A stretch of 64,000 nucleotides of DNA from Phaeosaccion multiseriatum. Taxonomy: Eukaryota > Ochrophyta, other classes. Position 1 is the first letter of the stretch, and every line of letters begins with the position of its first letter. Of this stretch, positions 45,801-60,800 are shown piece after piece. The translations under genes and the position numbers were made by a program. The stretch is from NCBI GenBank assembly GCA_965112735.1, contig OZ218950.1:5208001-5272000 (forward strand), written 5' to 3'. The notes below the pieces were generated by a model that saw only the letters and a list, made by a program, of their open reading frames with translations, was not told where the DNA came from and searched no databases.

Positions 45801-48800
45801 TGGTGTTCAGCTCCGGCACGGCCAACTCCGGCAACAGCGGCGCCGTGCTCATCGGAAGTGGCGCCAGTACGGGAGGGCGTGGTGGCATGGTGAGCTTGAC
45901 GGCGGGCAGCGGCACCAGCGGCGCTGGCGGTCTGGTGCAGATGTATGCTGGTGTGAGCACTGTACTGACGGGCGGTGTGGTGAGCATCGGGGGCGGCGAG
46001 GGTCGCGCGTCCACGAGCGGGTCTGTGACTGTGCGCTCTCTGAACGCTGGCACGAAGGGCACGAGTGGTCGTCTGGTGTTCAGCTCTGGCACGGCCAACT
46101 CCGGCAACAGCGGCGCCGTGCTCATCGGCAGCGGCGCCAGCACGGGAGGACGTGGCGGCATGGTGAGCCTGACGGCGGGCAGCGGCACCAGCGGCGCTGG
46201 CGGTCTGGTACAGATGTATGCTGGTGTGAGCACTGTACTGACGGGCGGTGTGGTGAGCATCGGGGGCGGCGAGGGCCGCGCGTCCACGAGCGGGTCTGTG
46301 ACTGTGCGCTCTCTGAACGCTGGCACGGCTGGTACGAGTGGTCGTCTGGTGTTCAGCTCCGGCACGGCCAACTCCGGCAACAGCGGCGCCGTGCTCATCG
46401 GCAGCGGCGCCAGCACGGGAGGGCGTGGCGGCATGGTGAGCCTGACGGCGGGCAGCGGCACCAGCGGCGCTGGCGGTCTGGTGCAGATGTATGCTGGTGT
46501 GAGCACGGTACTGACGGGCGGTGTGGTGAGCATCGGGGGCGGCGAGGGCCGCGCGTCCACGAGCGGGTCTGTGACTGTGCGCTCTCTGAATGCTGGCACG
46601 GCTGGCACGAGTGGTCGTCTGGTGTTCAGCTCTGGCACAGCCAACTCCGGCAACAGCGGCGCCGTGCTCATCGGCAGCGGCGCCAGCACGGGAGGACGTG
46701 GCGGCATGGTGAGCCTGACGGCGGGCAGCGGCACCAGCGGCGCTGGCGGTCTGGTGCAGATGTATGCCGGCGTGAGCACGGTACTGACGGGCGGTGTGGT
46801 GAGCATCGGGGGCGGCGAGGGTCGCGCATCCACAAGCGGGTCTGTGACTGTGCGCTCTCTGAACGCTGGCACGAAGGGCACGAGTGGTCGTCTGGTGTTC
46901 AGCTCCGGTACGGCCAACTCCGGCAACAGCGGCGCCGTGCTCATCGGCAGCGGCGCCAGCACGGGAGGGCGTGGCGGCATGGTGAGCCTGACGGCGGGCA
47001 GCGGCACCAGCGGCGCTGGCGGTCTGGTGCAGATGTATGCTGGTGTGAGCACGGTACTGACGGGCGGTGTGGTGAGCATCGGGGGCGGCGAGGGTCGCGC
47101 GTCCACGAGCGGGTCCGTGACTGTGCGCTCTCTGAACGCTGGCACGGCTGGCACGAGTGGTCGTCTGGTGTTCAGCTCCGGTACAGCCAACTCCGGCAAC
47201 AGCGGCGCCGTGCTCATCGGCAGCGGCGCCAGCACAGGCGGGCGTGGTGGCATGGTGAGCCTGACGGCGGGCAGCGGCACCAGCGGCGCTGGCGGTCTGG
47301 TGCAGATGTATGCTGGTGTGAGCACGGTACTGACGGGCGGTGTGGTGAGCATCGGGGGCGGCGAGGGCCGCGCGTCCACGAGCGGGTCTGTGACTGTGCG
47401 CTCTCTGAACGCTGGCACGGCTGGTACGAGTGGTCGTCTGGTGTTCAGCTCCGGCACGGCCAACTCCGGCAACAGCGGCGCCGTGCTCATCGGCAGCGGC
47501 GCCAGCACGGGAGGGCGTGGCGGCATGGTGAGCCTGACGGCGGGCAGCGGCACGGGCGGCGCTGGCGGTCTGGTGCAGATGTATGCTGGTGTGAGCACGG
47601 TACTGACGGGCGGTGTGGTGAGCATCGGGGGCGGCGAGGGCCGCGCGTCCACGAGCGGGTCTGTGACTGTGCGCTCTCTGAATGCTGGCACGGCTGGTAC
47701 GAGTGGTCGTCTGGTGTTCAGCTCCGGCACGGCCAACTCCGGCAACAGCGGCGCCGTGCTCATCGGCAGCGGCGCCAGCACGGGAGGGCGTGGTGGGATG
47801 GTGAGCCTGACGGCGGGCAGCGGCACCAGCGGCGCTGGCGGTCTGGTGCAGATGTATGCCGGCGTGAGCACTGTACTGACGGGTGGAGTAGTGAGCATCG
47901 GGGGCGGCGAGGGCCGCGCGTCCACGAGCGGGTCTGTGACTGTGCGCTCTCTGAACGCTGGCACGAAGGGTACGAGTGGTCGTCTGGTGTTCAGCTCCGG
48001 CACGGCCAACTCCGGCAACAGCGGCGCCGTGCTCATCGGCAGCGGCGCCAGCACGGGAGGACGTGGCGGCATGGTGAGCCTGACGGCGGGCAGCGGCACC
48101 AGCGGCGCTGGCGGTCTGGTGCAGATGTATGCTGGTGTGAGCACGGTACTGACGGGCGGTGTGGTGAGTATCGGGGGCGGCGAGGGTCGCGCGTCCACGA
48201 GCGGGTCTGTGACTGTGCGCTCTCTGAACGCTGGTACGGCTGGCACGAGTGGTCGTCTGGTATTCAGCTCCGGCACGGCCAACTCCGGCAACAGCGGCGC
48301 CGTGCTCATCGGCAGCGGCGCCAGCACGGGAGGACGTGGCGGCATGCTGAGCCTGACGGCGGGCAGCGGCACCAGCGGCGCTGGCGGTCTGGTGCAGATG
48401 TATGCTGGTGTGAGCACGGTACTGACGGGCGGTGTGGTGAGCATCGGGGGCGGCGAGGGCCGCGCGTCCACGAGCGGGTCTGTGACTGTGCGCTCTCTGA
48501 ACGCTGGCACGGCTGGCACGAGTGGTCGTCTGGTGTTCAGCTCCGGCACGGCCAACTCCGGCAACAGCGGCGCCGTGCTCATCGGCAGCGGCGCCAGCAC
48601 GGGAGGGCGTGGCGGCATGGTGAGCCTGACGGCGGGCAGCGGCACGAGCGGCGCTGGCGGTCTGGTGCAGATGTATGCTGGTGTGAGCACGGTACAGACG
48701 GGCGGTGTGGTGAGCATCGGGGGCGGCGAGGGCCGCGCGTCCACGAGCGGGTCTGTGACTGTGCGCTCTCTGAACGCTGGCACGGCTGGCGCGAGTGGTC

Positions 48801-51800
48801 GTCTGGTGTTCAGCTCTGGCACGGCCAACTCCGGCAACAGCGGCGCCGTGCTCATCGGCAGCGGCGCCAGCACGGGAGGACGTGGCGGCATGGTGAGCCT
48901 GACGGCGGGCAGCGGCACCAGCGGCGCTGGCGGTCTGGTGCAGATGTATGCTGGTGTGAGCACGGTACTGACGGGCGGTGTGGTGAGCATCGGGGGCGGC
49001 GAGGGCCGCGCATCCACGAGCGGGTCTGTGACTGTGCGCTCTCTGAACGCTGGCACGGCCGGCACGAGTGGTCGTCTGGTGTTCAGCTCCGGCACGGCCA
49101 ACTCCGGCAACAGCGGCGCCGTGCTCATCGGCAGCGGCGCCAGCACGGGAGGACGTGGCGGCATGGTGAGCCTGACGGTGGGCAGCGGCACCAGCGGCGC
49201 TGGCGGTCTGGTGCAGATGTATGCTGGTGTGAGCACGGTACTGACGGGTGGAGTAGTGAGCATCGGGGGCGGCGAGGGTCGCGCGTCCACGAGCGGGTCT
49301 GTGACTGTGCGCTCTCTGAACGCTGGCACTGCTGGCACGAGTGGTCGTCTGGTATTCAGCTCCGGCACGGCCAACTCCGGCAACAGCGGCGCCGTGCTCA
49401 TCGGCAGCGGCGCCAGCACGGGGGGGCGTGGTGGCATGGTGAGCCTGACGGCGGGCAGCGGCACCAGCGGCGCTGGCGGTCTGGTGCAGATGTATGCTGG
49501 TGTGAGCACGGTACTGACGGGCGGTGGGGTGAGCATCGGGGGCGGCGAGGGCCGCGCATCCACGAGCGGGTCTGTGACTGTGCGGTCTCTGAACGCTGGC
49601 ACGGCCGGCACGAGTGGTCGTCTGGTGTTCAGCTCCGGCACGGCCAACTCCGGCAACAGTGGCGCCGTGCTCATCGGCAGCGGCGCCAGCACGGGAGGAC
49701 GTGGCGGCATGCTGAGCCTGACGGCGGGCAGCGGCACCAGCGGCGCTGGCGGTCTGGTGCAGATGTATGCTGGTGTGAGCACGGTACTGACGGGTGGAGT
49801 AGTGAGCATCGGGGGCGGCGAGGGTCGCGCGTCCACGAGCGGGTCTGTGACTGTGCGCTCTCTGAACGCTGGCACGGCTGGCACGAGTGGTCGTCTGGTG
49901 TTCAGCTCCGGCACGGCCAACTCCGGCAACAGCGGCGCCGTGCTCATCGGCAGCGGCGCCAGCACGGGAGGACGTGGCGGCATGGTGAGCCTGACGGCGG
50001 GCAGCGGCACCAGCGGCGCTGGCGGTCTGGTGCAGATGTATGCTGGCGTGAGCACGGTACTGACGGGTGGAGTAGTGAGCATCGGGGGCGGCGAGGGCCG
50101 CGCATCCACAAGCGGGTCTGTGACTGTGCGCTCTCTGAATGCTGGCACGGCTGGTACGAGTGGTCGTCTGGTGTTCAGCTCCGGCACGGCCAACTCCGGC
50201 AACAGCGGCGCCGTGCTCATCGGTAGTGGCGCCAGCACGGGAGGACGCGGCGGCATGGTGAGCCTGACGGCGGGCAGCGGCACCAGCGGCGCTGGCGGTC
50301 TGGTGCAGATGTATGCCGGCGTGAGCACGGTACTGACGGGCGGTGTGGTGAGCATCGGGGGCGGCGAGGGCCGCGCGTCCACGAGCGGGTCTGTGACTGT
50401 GCGGTCTCTGAACGCTGGCACGGCTGGCACGAGTGGTCGTCTGGTGTTCAGCTCCGGCACGGCCAACTCCGGCAACAGCGGCGCCGTGCTCATCGGCAGC
50501 GGCGCCAGCACGGGAGGACGTGGCGGCATGGTGAGCCTGACGGCGGGCAGCGGCACCAGCGGCGCTGGCGGTCTGGTGCAGATGTATGCTGGTGTGAGCA
50601 CGGTACTGACGGGCGGTGTGGTGAGCATCGGGGGCGGCGAGGGCCGCGCATCCACGAGCGGGTCTGTGACTGTGCGCTCTCTGAACGCTGGCACGGCCGG
50701 CACGAGTGGTCGTCTGGTGTTCAGCTCCGGCACGGCCAACTCCGGCAACAGCGGCGCCGTGCTCATCGGCAGCGGCGCCAGCACGGGAGGACGTGGCGGC
50801 ATGGTGAGCCTGACGGTGGGCAGCGGCACCAGCGGCGCTGGCGGTCTGGTGCAGATGTATGCTGGTGTGAGCACGGTACTGACGGGCGGTGTGGTGAGCA
50901 TCGGGGGCGGCGAGGGCCGCGCGTCCACGAGCGGGTCTGTGACTGTGCGCTCTCTGAATGCTGGCACGGCTGGCACGAGTGGTCGTCTGGTGTTCAGCTC
51001 TGGCACAGCCAACTCCGGCAACAGCGGCGCCGTGCTCATCGGCAGCGGCGCCAGCACGGGAGGACGTGGCGGCATGGTGAGCCTGACGGCGGGCAGCGGC
51101 ACCAGCGGCGCTGGCGGTCTGGTGCAGATGTATGCCGGCGTGAGCACGGTACTGACGGGCGGTGTGGTGAGCATCGGGGGCGGCGAGGGCCGCGCGTCCA
51201 CGAGCGGGTCTGTGACTGTGCGGTCTCTGAACGCTGGCACGGCTGGCACGAGTGGTCGTCTGGTGTTCAGCTCCGGCACGGCCAACTCCGGCAACAGCGG
51301 CGCCGTGCTCATCGGCAGCGGCGCCAGCACGGGAGGACGTGGCGGCATAGTGAGCCTGACGGCGGGCAGCGGCACCAGCGGCGCTGGCGGTCTGGTGCAG
51401 ATGTATGCTGGCGTGAGCACGGTACTGACGGGCGGTGTGGTGAGCATCGGGGGCGGCGAGGGCCGCGCGTCCACGAGCGGGTCTGTGACTGTGCGCTCTC
51501 TGAACGCTGGCACGGCTGGCACGAGTGGTCGTCTGGTGTTCAGCTCCGGCACAGCCAACTCCGGCAACAGCGGCGCCGTGCTCATCGGCAGCGGCGCCAG
51601 CACGGGAGGACGTGGCGGCATGGTGAGCCTGACGGCGGGCAGCGGCACCAGCGGCGCTGGCGGTCTGGTGCAGATGTATGCTGGCGTGAGCACGGTACTG
51701 ACGGGCGGTGTGGTGAGCATCGGGGGCGGCGAGGGTCGCGCGTCCACGAGCGGGTCTGTGACTGTGCGCTCTCTGAACGCTGGCACGAAGGGTACGAGTG

Positions 51801-54800
51801 GTCGTCTGGTGTTCAGCTCCGGCACGGCCAACTCCGGCAACAGCGGCGCCGTGCTCATCGGCAGCGGCGCCAGCACGGGAGGACGTGGCGGCATGCTGAG
51901 CCTGACGGCGGGCAGCGGCACCAGCGGCGCTGGCGGTCTGGTGCAGATGTATGCTGGTGTGAGCACGGTACTGACGGGCGGTGTGGTGAGCATCGGAGGC
52001 GGCGAGGGCCGCGCGTCCACGAGCGGGTCTGTGACTGTGCGCTCTCTGAACGCTGGCACGGCTGGCACGAGTGGTCGTCTGGTGTTCAGCTCCGGCACGG
52101 CCAACTCCGGCAACAGCGGCGCCGTGCTCATCGGCAGCGGCGCCAGCACGGGAGGACGCGGCGGCATGGTGAGCCTGACGGCGGGCAGCGGCACCAGCGG
52201 CGCTGGCGGTCTGGTGCAGATGTATGCTGGTGTGAGCATTGTCCTGACGGGCGGTGTGGTGAGCATCGGGGGCGGCGAGGGCCGCGCGTCCACGAGCGGG
52301 TCTGTGACTGTGCGCTCTCTGAACGCTGGCACGGCTGGTACGAGTGGTCGTCTGGTGTTCAGCTCTGGCACGGCCAACTCCGGCAACAGCGGCGCCGTGC
52401 TCATCGGCAGCGGCGCCAGCACGGGAGGACGTGGCGGCATGGTGAGCCTGACGGCGGGCAGCGGCACCAGCGGCGCTGGCGGTCTGGTGCAGATGTATGC
52501 TGGTGTGAGCACGGTACTGACGGGCGGTGTGGTGAGCATCGGGGGCGGCGAGGGCCGCGCATCCACGAGCGGGTCTGTGACTGTGCGCTCTCTGAACGCT
52601 GGCACGGCTGGCACGAGTGGTCGTCTGGTGTTCAGCTCCGGCACGGCCAACTCCGGCAACAGCGGCGCCGTGCTCATCGGCAGCGGCGCCAGCACGGGAG
52701 GACGTGGCGGCATGGTGAGCCTGACGGTGGGCAGCGGCACCAGCGGCGCTGGCGGTCTGGTGCAGATGTATGCTGGCGTGAGCACGGTACTGACGGGCGG
52801 TGTGGTGAGCATCGGGGGCGGTGAGGGCCGCGCGTCCACGAGCGGGTCTGTGACTGTGCGCTCTCTGAATGCTGGCACGGCTGGTACGAGTGGTCGTCTG
52901 GTGTTCAGCTCCGGCACGGCCAACTCCGGCAACAGCGGCGCCGTGCTCATCGGTAGTGGCGCCAGCACGGGAGGACGCGGCGGCATGGTGAGCCTGACGG
53001 CGGGCAGCGGCACCAGCGGCGCTGGCGGTCTGGTGCAGATGTATGCTGGTGTGAGCACGGTACTGACGGGCGGTGTGGTGAGCATCGGGGGCGGCGAGGG
53101 TCGAGCGTCCACGAGCGGGTCTGTGACTGTGCGCTCTCTGAACGCTGGCACGGCTGGCACGAGTGGTCGTCTGGTGTTCAGCTCCGGCACGGCCAACTCC
53201 GGCAACAGCGGCGCCGTGCTCATCGGCAGCGGCGCCAGCACGGGAGGGCGTGGCGGCATGGTGAGCCTGACGGCGGGCAGCGGCACCAGCGGCGCTGGCG
53301 GTCTGGTGCAAATGTATGCTGGTGTGAGCACGGTACTGACGGGCGGTGTGGTGAGCATCGGGGGCGGCGAGGGCCGCGCGTCCACGAGCGGGTCTGTGAC
53401 TGTGCGCTCTCTGAACGCTGGCACGGCTGGCACGAGTGGTCGTCTGGTGTTCAGCTCTGGCACAGCCAACTCCGGCAACAGCGGCGCCGTGCTCATCGGC
53501 AGCGGCGCCAGCACGGGAGGACGTGGCGGCATGGTGAGCCTGACGGCGGGCAGCGGCACCAGCGGCGCTGGCGGTCTGGTGCAGATGTATGCTGGTGTGA
53601 GCACGGTACTGACGGGTGGAGTGGTGAGCATCGGGGGCGGCGAGGGCCGCGCGTCCACGAGCGGGTCTGTGACTGTGCGCTCTCTGAACGCTGGCACGAA
53701 GGGTACGAGTGGTCGTCTGGTGTTCAGCTCCGGCACGGCCAACTCCGGCAACAGCGGCGCCGTGCTCATCGGCAGCGGCGCCAGCACGGGAGGACGTGGC
53801 GGCATGGTGAGCCTGACGGCGGGCAGCGGCACGAGTGGCGCTGGCGGTCTGGTGCAGATGTATGCTGGCGTGAGCACGGTACTGACGGGCGGTGTGGTGA
53901 GCATCGGGGGCGGCGAGGGCCGCGCGTCCACGAGCGGGTCTGTGACTGTGCGCTCTCTGAACGCTGGCACGGCTGGCACGAGTGGTCGTCTGGTGTTCAG
54001 CTCCGGCACGGCCAACTCCGGCAACAGCGGCGCCGTGCTCATCGGCAGCGGCGCCAGCACGGGAGGACGTGGCGGCATGGTGAGCCTGACGGCGGGCAGC
54101 GGCACGAGTGGCACTGGCGGTCTGGTACGGATGTATGCTGGTGTGAGCACGGTACTGACGGGCGGTGTGGTGAGCATCGGGGGCGGCGAGGGCCGCGCGT
54201 CCACGAGCGGGTCTGTGACTGTGCGCTCTCTGAACGCTGGCACGGCCGGCACGAGTGGTCGTCTGGTGTTCAGCTCCGGCACGGCCAACTCCGGCAACAG
54301 CGGCGCCGTGCTCATCGGCAGCGGCGCCAGCACGGGAGGACGTGGCGGCATGGTGAGCCTGACGGCGGGCAGCGGCACGAGTGGCGCTGGCGGTCTGGTG
54401 CAGATGTATGCTGGTGTGAGCACGGTACTGACGGGCGGTGTGGTGAGCATCGGGGGCGGCGAGGGCCGCGCGTCCACGAGCGGGTCTGTGACTGTGCGCT
54501 CTCTGAACGCTGGTACGGCTGGCACGAGTGGTCGTCTGGTGTTCAGCTCCGGCACGGCCAACTCCGGCAACAGCGGCGCCGTGCTCATCGGCAGCGGCGC
54601 CAGCACGGGAGGGCGTGGCGGCATGGTGAGCCTGACGGCGGGCAGCGGCACCAGCGGCGCTGGCGGTCTGGTGCAGATGTATGCTGGCGTGAGCACGGTA
54701 CTGACGGGCGGTGTGGTGAGCATCGGGGGCGGCGAGGGCCGCGCGTCCACGAGCGGGTCTGTGACTGTGCGCTCTCTGAACGCTGGCACGGCTGGCACGA

Positions 54801-57800
54801 GTGGTCGTCTGGTGTTCAGCTCCGGCACGGCCAACTCCGGCAACAGCGGCGCCGTGCTCATCGGCAGCGGCGCCAGCACGGGGGGGCGTGGTGGCATGGT
54901 GAGCCTGACGGCGGGCAGCGGCACCAGCGGCGCTGGCGGTCTGGTGCAGATGTATGCTGGCGTGAGCACGGTACTGACGGGCGGTGTGGTGAGCATCGGG
55001 GGCGGCGAGGGCCGCGCGTCCACGAGCGGGTCTGTGACTGTGCGCTCTCTGAACGCTGGCACGAAGGGTACGAGTGGTCGTCTGGTGTTCAGCTCCGGCA
55101 CGGCCAACTCCGGCAACAGCGGCGCCGTGCTCATCGGCAGCGGCGCCAGCACGGGAGGACGTGGCGGCATGGTGAGCCTGACGGCGGGCAGCGGCACGAG
55201 TGGCGCTGGCGGTCTGGTGCAGATGTATGCTGGTGTGAGCACGGTACTGACGGGTGGTGTGGTGAGCATCGGGGGCGGCGAGGGTCGCGCCTCCACGAGC
55301 GGGTCTGTGACTGTGCGCTCTCTGAACGCTGGCACGGCTGGTACGAGTGGTCGTCTGGTGTTCAGCTCCGGCACGGCCAACTCCGGCAACAGCGGCGCCG
55401 TGCTCATCGGCAGTGGCGCCAGCACGGGAGGACGTGGCGGCATGGTGAGCCTGACGGCGGGCAGCGGCACCAGCGGCGCTGGCGGTCTGGTGCAGATGTA
55501 TGCCGGCGTGAGCACGGTACTGACGGGCGGTGTGGTGAGCATCGGGGGCGGCGAGGGCCGCGCGTCCACGAGCGGGTCTGTGACTGTGCGGTCTCTGAAC
55601 GCTGGCACGGCCGGCACGAGTGGTCGTCTGGTGTTCAGCTCTGGCACAGCCAACTCCGGCAACAGCGGCGCCGTGCTCATCGGCAGCGGCGCCAGCACGG
55701 GAGGACGCGGCGGCATGGTGAGCCTGACGGCGGGCAGCGGCACCAGCGGCGCTGGCGGTCTGGTGCAGATGTATGCTGGTGTGAGCACGGTACTGACGGG
55801 CGGTGTGGTGAGCATTGGAGGCGGCGAGGGCCGCGCGTCCACGAGCGGGTCTGTGACTGTGCGCTCTCTGAACGCTGGCACGGCTGGTACGAGTGGTCGT
55901 CTGGTGTTCAGCTCCGGCACGGCCAACTCCGGCAACAGCGGCGCCGTGCTCATCGGCAGCGGCGCCAGCACGGGAGGGCGTGGCGGCATGGTGAGCCTGA
56001 CGGCGGGCAGCGGCACCAGCGGCGCTGGCGGTCTGGTGCAGATGTATGCTGGCGTGAGCACGGTACTGACGGGCGGTGTGGTGAGCATCGGGGGCGGCGA
56101 GGGCCGCGCGTCCACGAGCGGGTCTGTGACTGTGCGCTCTCTGAACGCTGGCACGAAGGGTACGAGTGGTCGTCTGGTATTCAGCTCCGGCACGGCCAAC
56201 TCCGGCAACAGCGGCGCCGTGCTCATCGGCAGCGGCGCCAGCACGGGAGGACGTGGCGGCATGGTGAGCCTGACGGCGGGCAGCGGCACGAGTGGCGCTG
56301 GCGGTCTGGTGCAGATGTATGCTGGTGTGAGCACGGTACTGACGGGCGGTGTGGTGAGCATCGGGGGCGGCGAGGGCCGCGCGTCCACGAGCGGGTCTGT
56401 GACTGTGCGCTCTCTGAACGCTGGCACGGCTGGCACGAGTGGTCGTCTGGTGTTCAGCTCCGGCACGGCCAACTCCGGCAACAGCGGCGCCGTGCTCATC
56501 GGCAGCGGCGCCAGCACGGGAGGACGTGGCGGCATGGTGAGCCTGACGGCGGGCAGCGGTACCAGCGGCGCTGGCGGTCTGGTGCAGATGTATGCTGGCG
56601 TGAGCACGGTACTGACGGGCGGTGTGATGAGCATCGGGGGTGGCGAGGGCCGCGCGTCCACGAGCGGGTCTGTGACTGTGCGCTCTCTGAATGCTGGCAC
56701 GGCTGGCACGAGTGGTCGTCTGGTGTTCAGCTCTGGCACAGCCAACTCCGGCAACAGCGGCGCCGTGCTCATCGGCAGCGGCGCCAGCACGGGAGGACGC
56801 GGCGGCATGGTGAGCCTGACGGCGGGCAGCGGCACCAGCGGCGCTGGCGGTCTGGTGCAGATGTATGCTGGTGTGAGCACGGTACTGACGGGCGGTGTGG
56901 TGAGCATCGGGGGCGGCGAGGGCCGCGCGTCCACGAGCGGGTCTGTGACTGTGCGCTCTCTGAACGCTGGCACGGCTGGCACGAGTGGTCGTCTGGTGTT
57001 CAGCTCCGGCACGGCCAACTCCGGCAACAGCGGCGCCGTGCTCATCGGCAGCGGCGCCAGCACGGGAGGACGCGGCGGCATGGTGAGCCTGACGGCGGGC
57101 AGCGGCACGAGTGGCGCTGGTGGTCTGGTGCAGATGTATGCTGGTGTGAGCACGGTACTGACGGGCGGTGGGGTGAGCATCGGGGGCGGCGAGGGCCGCG
57201 CGTCCACGAGCGGGTCTGTGACTGTGCGCTCTCTGAACGCTGGTACGGCTGGCACGAGTGGTCGTCTGGTGTTCAGCTCCGGCACGGCCAACTCCGGCAA
57301 CAGCGGCGCCGTGCTCATCGGCAGCGGTGCCAGCACGGGAGGGCGTGGCGGCATGGTGAGCCTGACGGCGGGCAGCGGCACCAGCGGCGCTGGCGGTCTG
57401 GTGCAGATGTATGCTGGTATGAGCACGGTACTGACGGGCGGTGTGGTGAGCATCGGGGGCGGCGAGGGCCGCGCGTCCACGAGCGGGTCTGTGACTGTGC
57501 GCTCTCTGAACGCTGGCACGGCTGGCACGAGTGGTCGTCTGGTGTTCAGCTCCGGCACGGCCAACTCCGGCAACAGCGGCGCCGTGCTCATCGGAAGTGG
57601 CGCCAGCACGGGAGGACGTGGCGGCATGGTGAGCCTGACGGCGGGCAGCGGTACCAGCGGCGCTGGCGGTCTGGTGCAGATGTATGCTGGTGTGAGCACG
57701 GTACTGACGGGCGGTGTGGTGAGCATCGGAGGTGGCGAGGGCCGCGCGTCCACAAGTGGGTCTGTGACTGTGCGCTCTCTGAACGCTGGCACGGCGGGCA

Positions 57801-60800
57801 CGAGTGGTCGTCTGGTGTTCAGCTCCGGCACGGCCAACTCCGGCAACAGCGGCGCCGTGCTCATCGGCAGCGGCGCCAGCACGGGAGGACGCGGCGGCAT
57901 GCTGAGCCTGACGGCGGGCAGCGGCACCAGCGGCGCTGGCGCTCTGGTGCAGATGTATGCTGGTGTGAGCACGGTACTGACGGGCGGTGTGGTGAGCATC
58001 GGGGGCGGCGAGGGCCGCGCGTCCACGAGCGGGTCTGTGACTGTGCGCTCTCTGAACGCTGGCACGGCTGGCACGAGTGGTCGTCTGGTGTTCAGCTCCG
58101 GCACGGCCAACTCCGGCAACAGCGGCGCCGTGCTCATCGGCAGCGGCGCCAGCACGGGAGGGCGTGGTGGCATGGTGAGCCTGACGGCGGGCAGCGGCAC
58201 CAGCGGCGCTGGCGGTCTGGTGCAGATGTATGCTGGTGTGAGTACGGTACTGACGGGCGGTGTGGTGAGCATCGGGGGCGGCGAGGGCCGCGCGTCCACG
58301 AGCGGGTCTGTGACTGTGCGCTCTCTGAACGCTGGCACGGCTGGTACGAGTGGTCGTCTGGTGTTCAGCTCTGGCACGGCCAACTCCGGCAACAGCGGCG
58401 CCGTGCTCATCGGCAGCGGCGCCAGCACGGGAGGACGTGGCGGCATGGTGAGCCTGACGGCGGGCAGCGGCACCAGCGGCGCTGGCGGTCTGGTGCAGAT
58501 GTATGCTGGTGTGAGCACGGTACTGACGGGTGGAGTGGTGAGCATCGGGGGCGGCGAGGGCCGCGCATCCACAAGCGGGTCTGTGACTGTGCGCTCTCTG
58601 AACGCTGGCACGGCTGGTACGAGTGGTCGTCTGGTGTTCAGCTCCGGCACGGCCAACTCCGGCAACAGCGGCGCCGTGCTCATCGGCAGCGGCGCCAGCA
58701 CGGGAGGACGTGGCGGCATGGTGAGCCTGACGGCGGGCAGCGGCACCAGCGGCGCTGGCGGTCTGGTGCAGATGTATGCTGGTGTGAGCACGGTACTGAC
58801 GGGCGGTGTGGTGAGCATCGGGGGCGGCGAGGGCCGCGCGTCCACGAGCGGGTCTGTGACTGTGCGCTCACTGAACGCTGGCACGGCTGGCACGAGTGGT
58901 CGTCTGGTGTTCAGCTCCGGCACGGCCAACTCCGGCAACAGCGGCGCCGTGCTCATCGGCAGTGGCGCCAGCACGGGAGGGCGTGGCGGCATGGTGAGCC
59001 TGACGGCGGGCAGCGGCACCAGCGGCGCTGGCGGTCTGGTGCAGATGTATGCTGGTGTGAGCACGGTACTGACGGGCGGTGTGGTGAGCATCGGGGGTGG
59101 CGAGGGCCGCGCGTCCACAAGTGGGTCTGTGACTGTGCGCTCTCTGAACGCTGGTACGGCTGGCACGAGTGGTCGTCTGGTGTTCAGCTCCGGCACGGCC
59201 AACTCCGGCAACAGCGGCGCCGTGCTCATCGGCAGCGGCGCCAGCACGGGAGGACGTGGCGGCATGGTGAGCCTGACGGCGGGCAGCGGCACCAGCGGCG
59301 CTGGCGGTCTGGTGCAGATGTATGCTGGTGTGAGCACGGTACTGACGGGCGGTGTGGTGAGCATCGGGGGCGGCGAGGGCCGCGCGTCCACGAGCGGGTC
59401 TGTGACTGTGCGCTCTCTGAACGCTGGTGCGGCTGGCACGAGTGGTCGTCTGGTGTTCAGCTCCGGCACGGCCAACTCCGGCAACAGCGGCGCCGTGCTC
59501 ATCGGCAGCGGCGCCAGCACGGGAGGGCGTGGCGGCATGGTGAGCCTGACGGCGGGCAGCGGCACCAGCGGCGCTGGCGGTCTGGTGCAGATGTATGCTG
59601 GCGTGAGCACGGTACTGACGGGCGGTGTGGTGAGCATCGGGGGCGGCGAGGGCCGCGCGTCCACGAGCGGGTCTGTGACTGTGCGGTCTCTGAACGCTGG
59701 CACGGCTGGCACGAGTGGTCGTCTGGTGTTCAGCTCCGGCACGGCCAACTCCGGCAACAGCGGCGCTGTGCTCATCGGCAGCGGCGCCAGCACGGGAGGG
59801 CGCGGCGGCATGGTGAGCCTGACGGCGGGCAGCGGCACCAGCGGCGCTGGCGGTCTGGTGCAGATGTATGCTGGCGTGAGCACGGCCCTGACGGGAGGTG
59901 TGGTGAGCATCGGAGGTGGCGAGGGCCGCGCGTCCACAAGTGGGTCTGTGACTGTGCGCTCTCTGAATGCTGGCACGGCCGGCACGAGTGGTCGTCTGGT
60001 GTTCAGCTCCGGCACGGCCAACTCCGGCAACAGCGGCGCCGTGCTCATCGGCAGCGGCGCCAGCACGGGAGGACGCGGCGGCATGGTGAGCCTGACGGCG
60101 GGCAGCGGCACGAGTGGCGCTGGCGGTCTGGTGCAGATGTATGCTGGTGTGAGCACGGTACTGACGGGCGGTGTGGTGAGCATCGGGGGCGGCGAGGGCC
60201 GCGCGTCCACGAGCGGGTCTGTGACTGTGCGCTCTCTGAACGCTGGCACGGCTGGTACGAGTGGTCGTCTGGTGTTCAGCTCCGGCACGGCCAACTCCGG
60301 CAACAGCGGCGCCGTGCTCATCGGCAGCGGCGCCAGCACGGGAGGACGTGGCGGCATGGTGAGCCTGACGGCGGGCAGCGGCACCAGCGGCGCTGGCGGT
60401 CTGGTGCAGATGTATGCTGGCGTGAGCACGGTACTGACGGGCGGTGTGGTGAGCATCGGGGGCGGCGAGGGCCGCGCGTCCACGAGCGGGTATGTGACTG
60501 TGCGCTCTCTGAACGCTGGTACGGCTGGCACGAGTGGTCGTCTGGTGTTCAGCTCCGGCACGGCCAACTCCGGCAACAGCGGCGCCGTGCTCATCGGCAG
60601 CGGCGCCAGCACGGGAGGGCGCGGCGGCATGCTGAGCCTAACGGCGGGCAGCGGCACCAGCGGCGCTGGTGGTCTGGTGCAGATGTATGCTGGTGTGAGC
60701 ACGGTACTGACGGGCGGTGTGGTGAGCATCGGGGGCGGAGAGGGCCGCGCGTCCACGAGCGGGTCTGTGACTGTGCGCTCTCTGAACGCTGGCACGGCTG

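Noticed and set aside
44672-53311. Second long - strand frame (about 2,880 codons), His/Ala/Thr-rich
   Set aside because: Same array read in another frame; open only because every unit is alike and stop-free in that frame.
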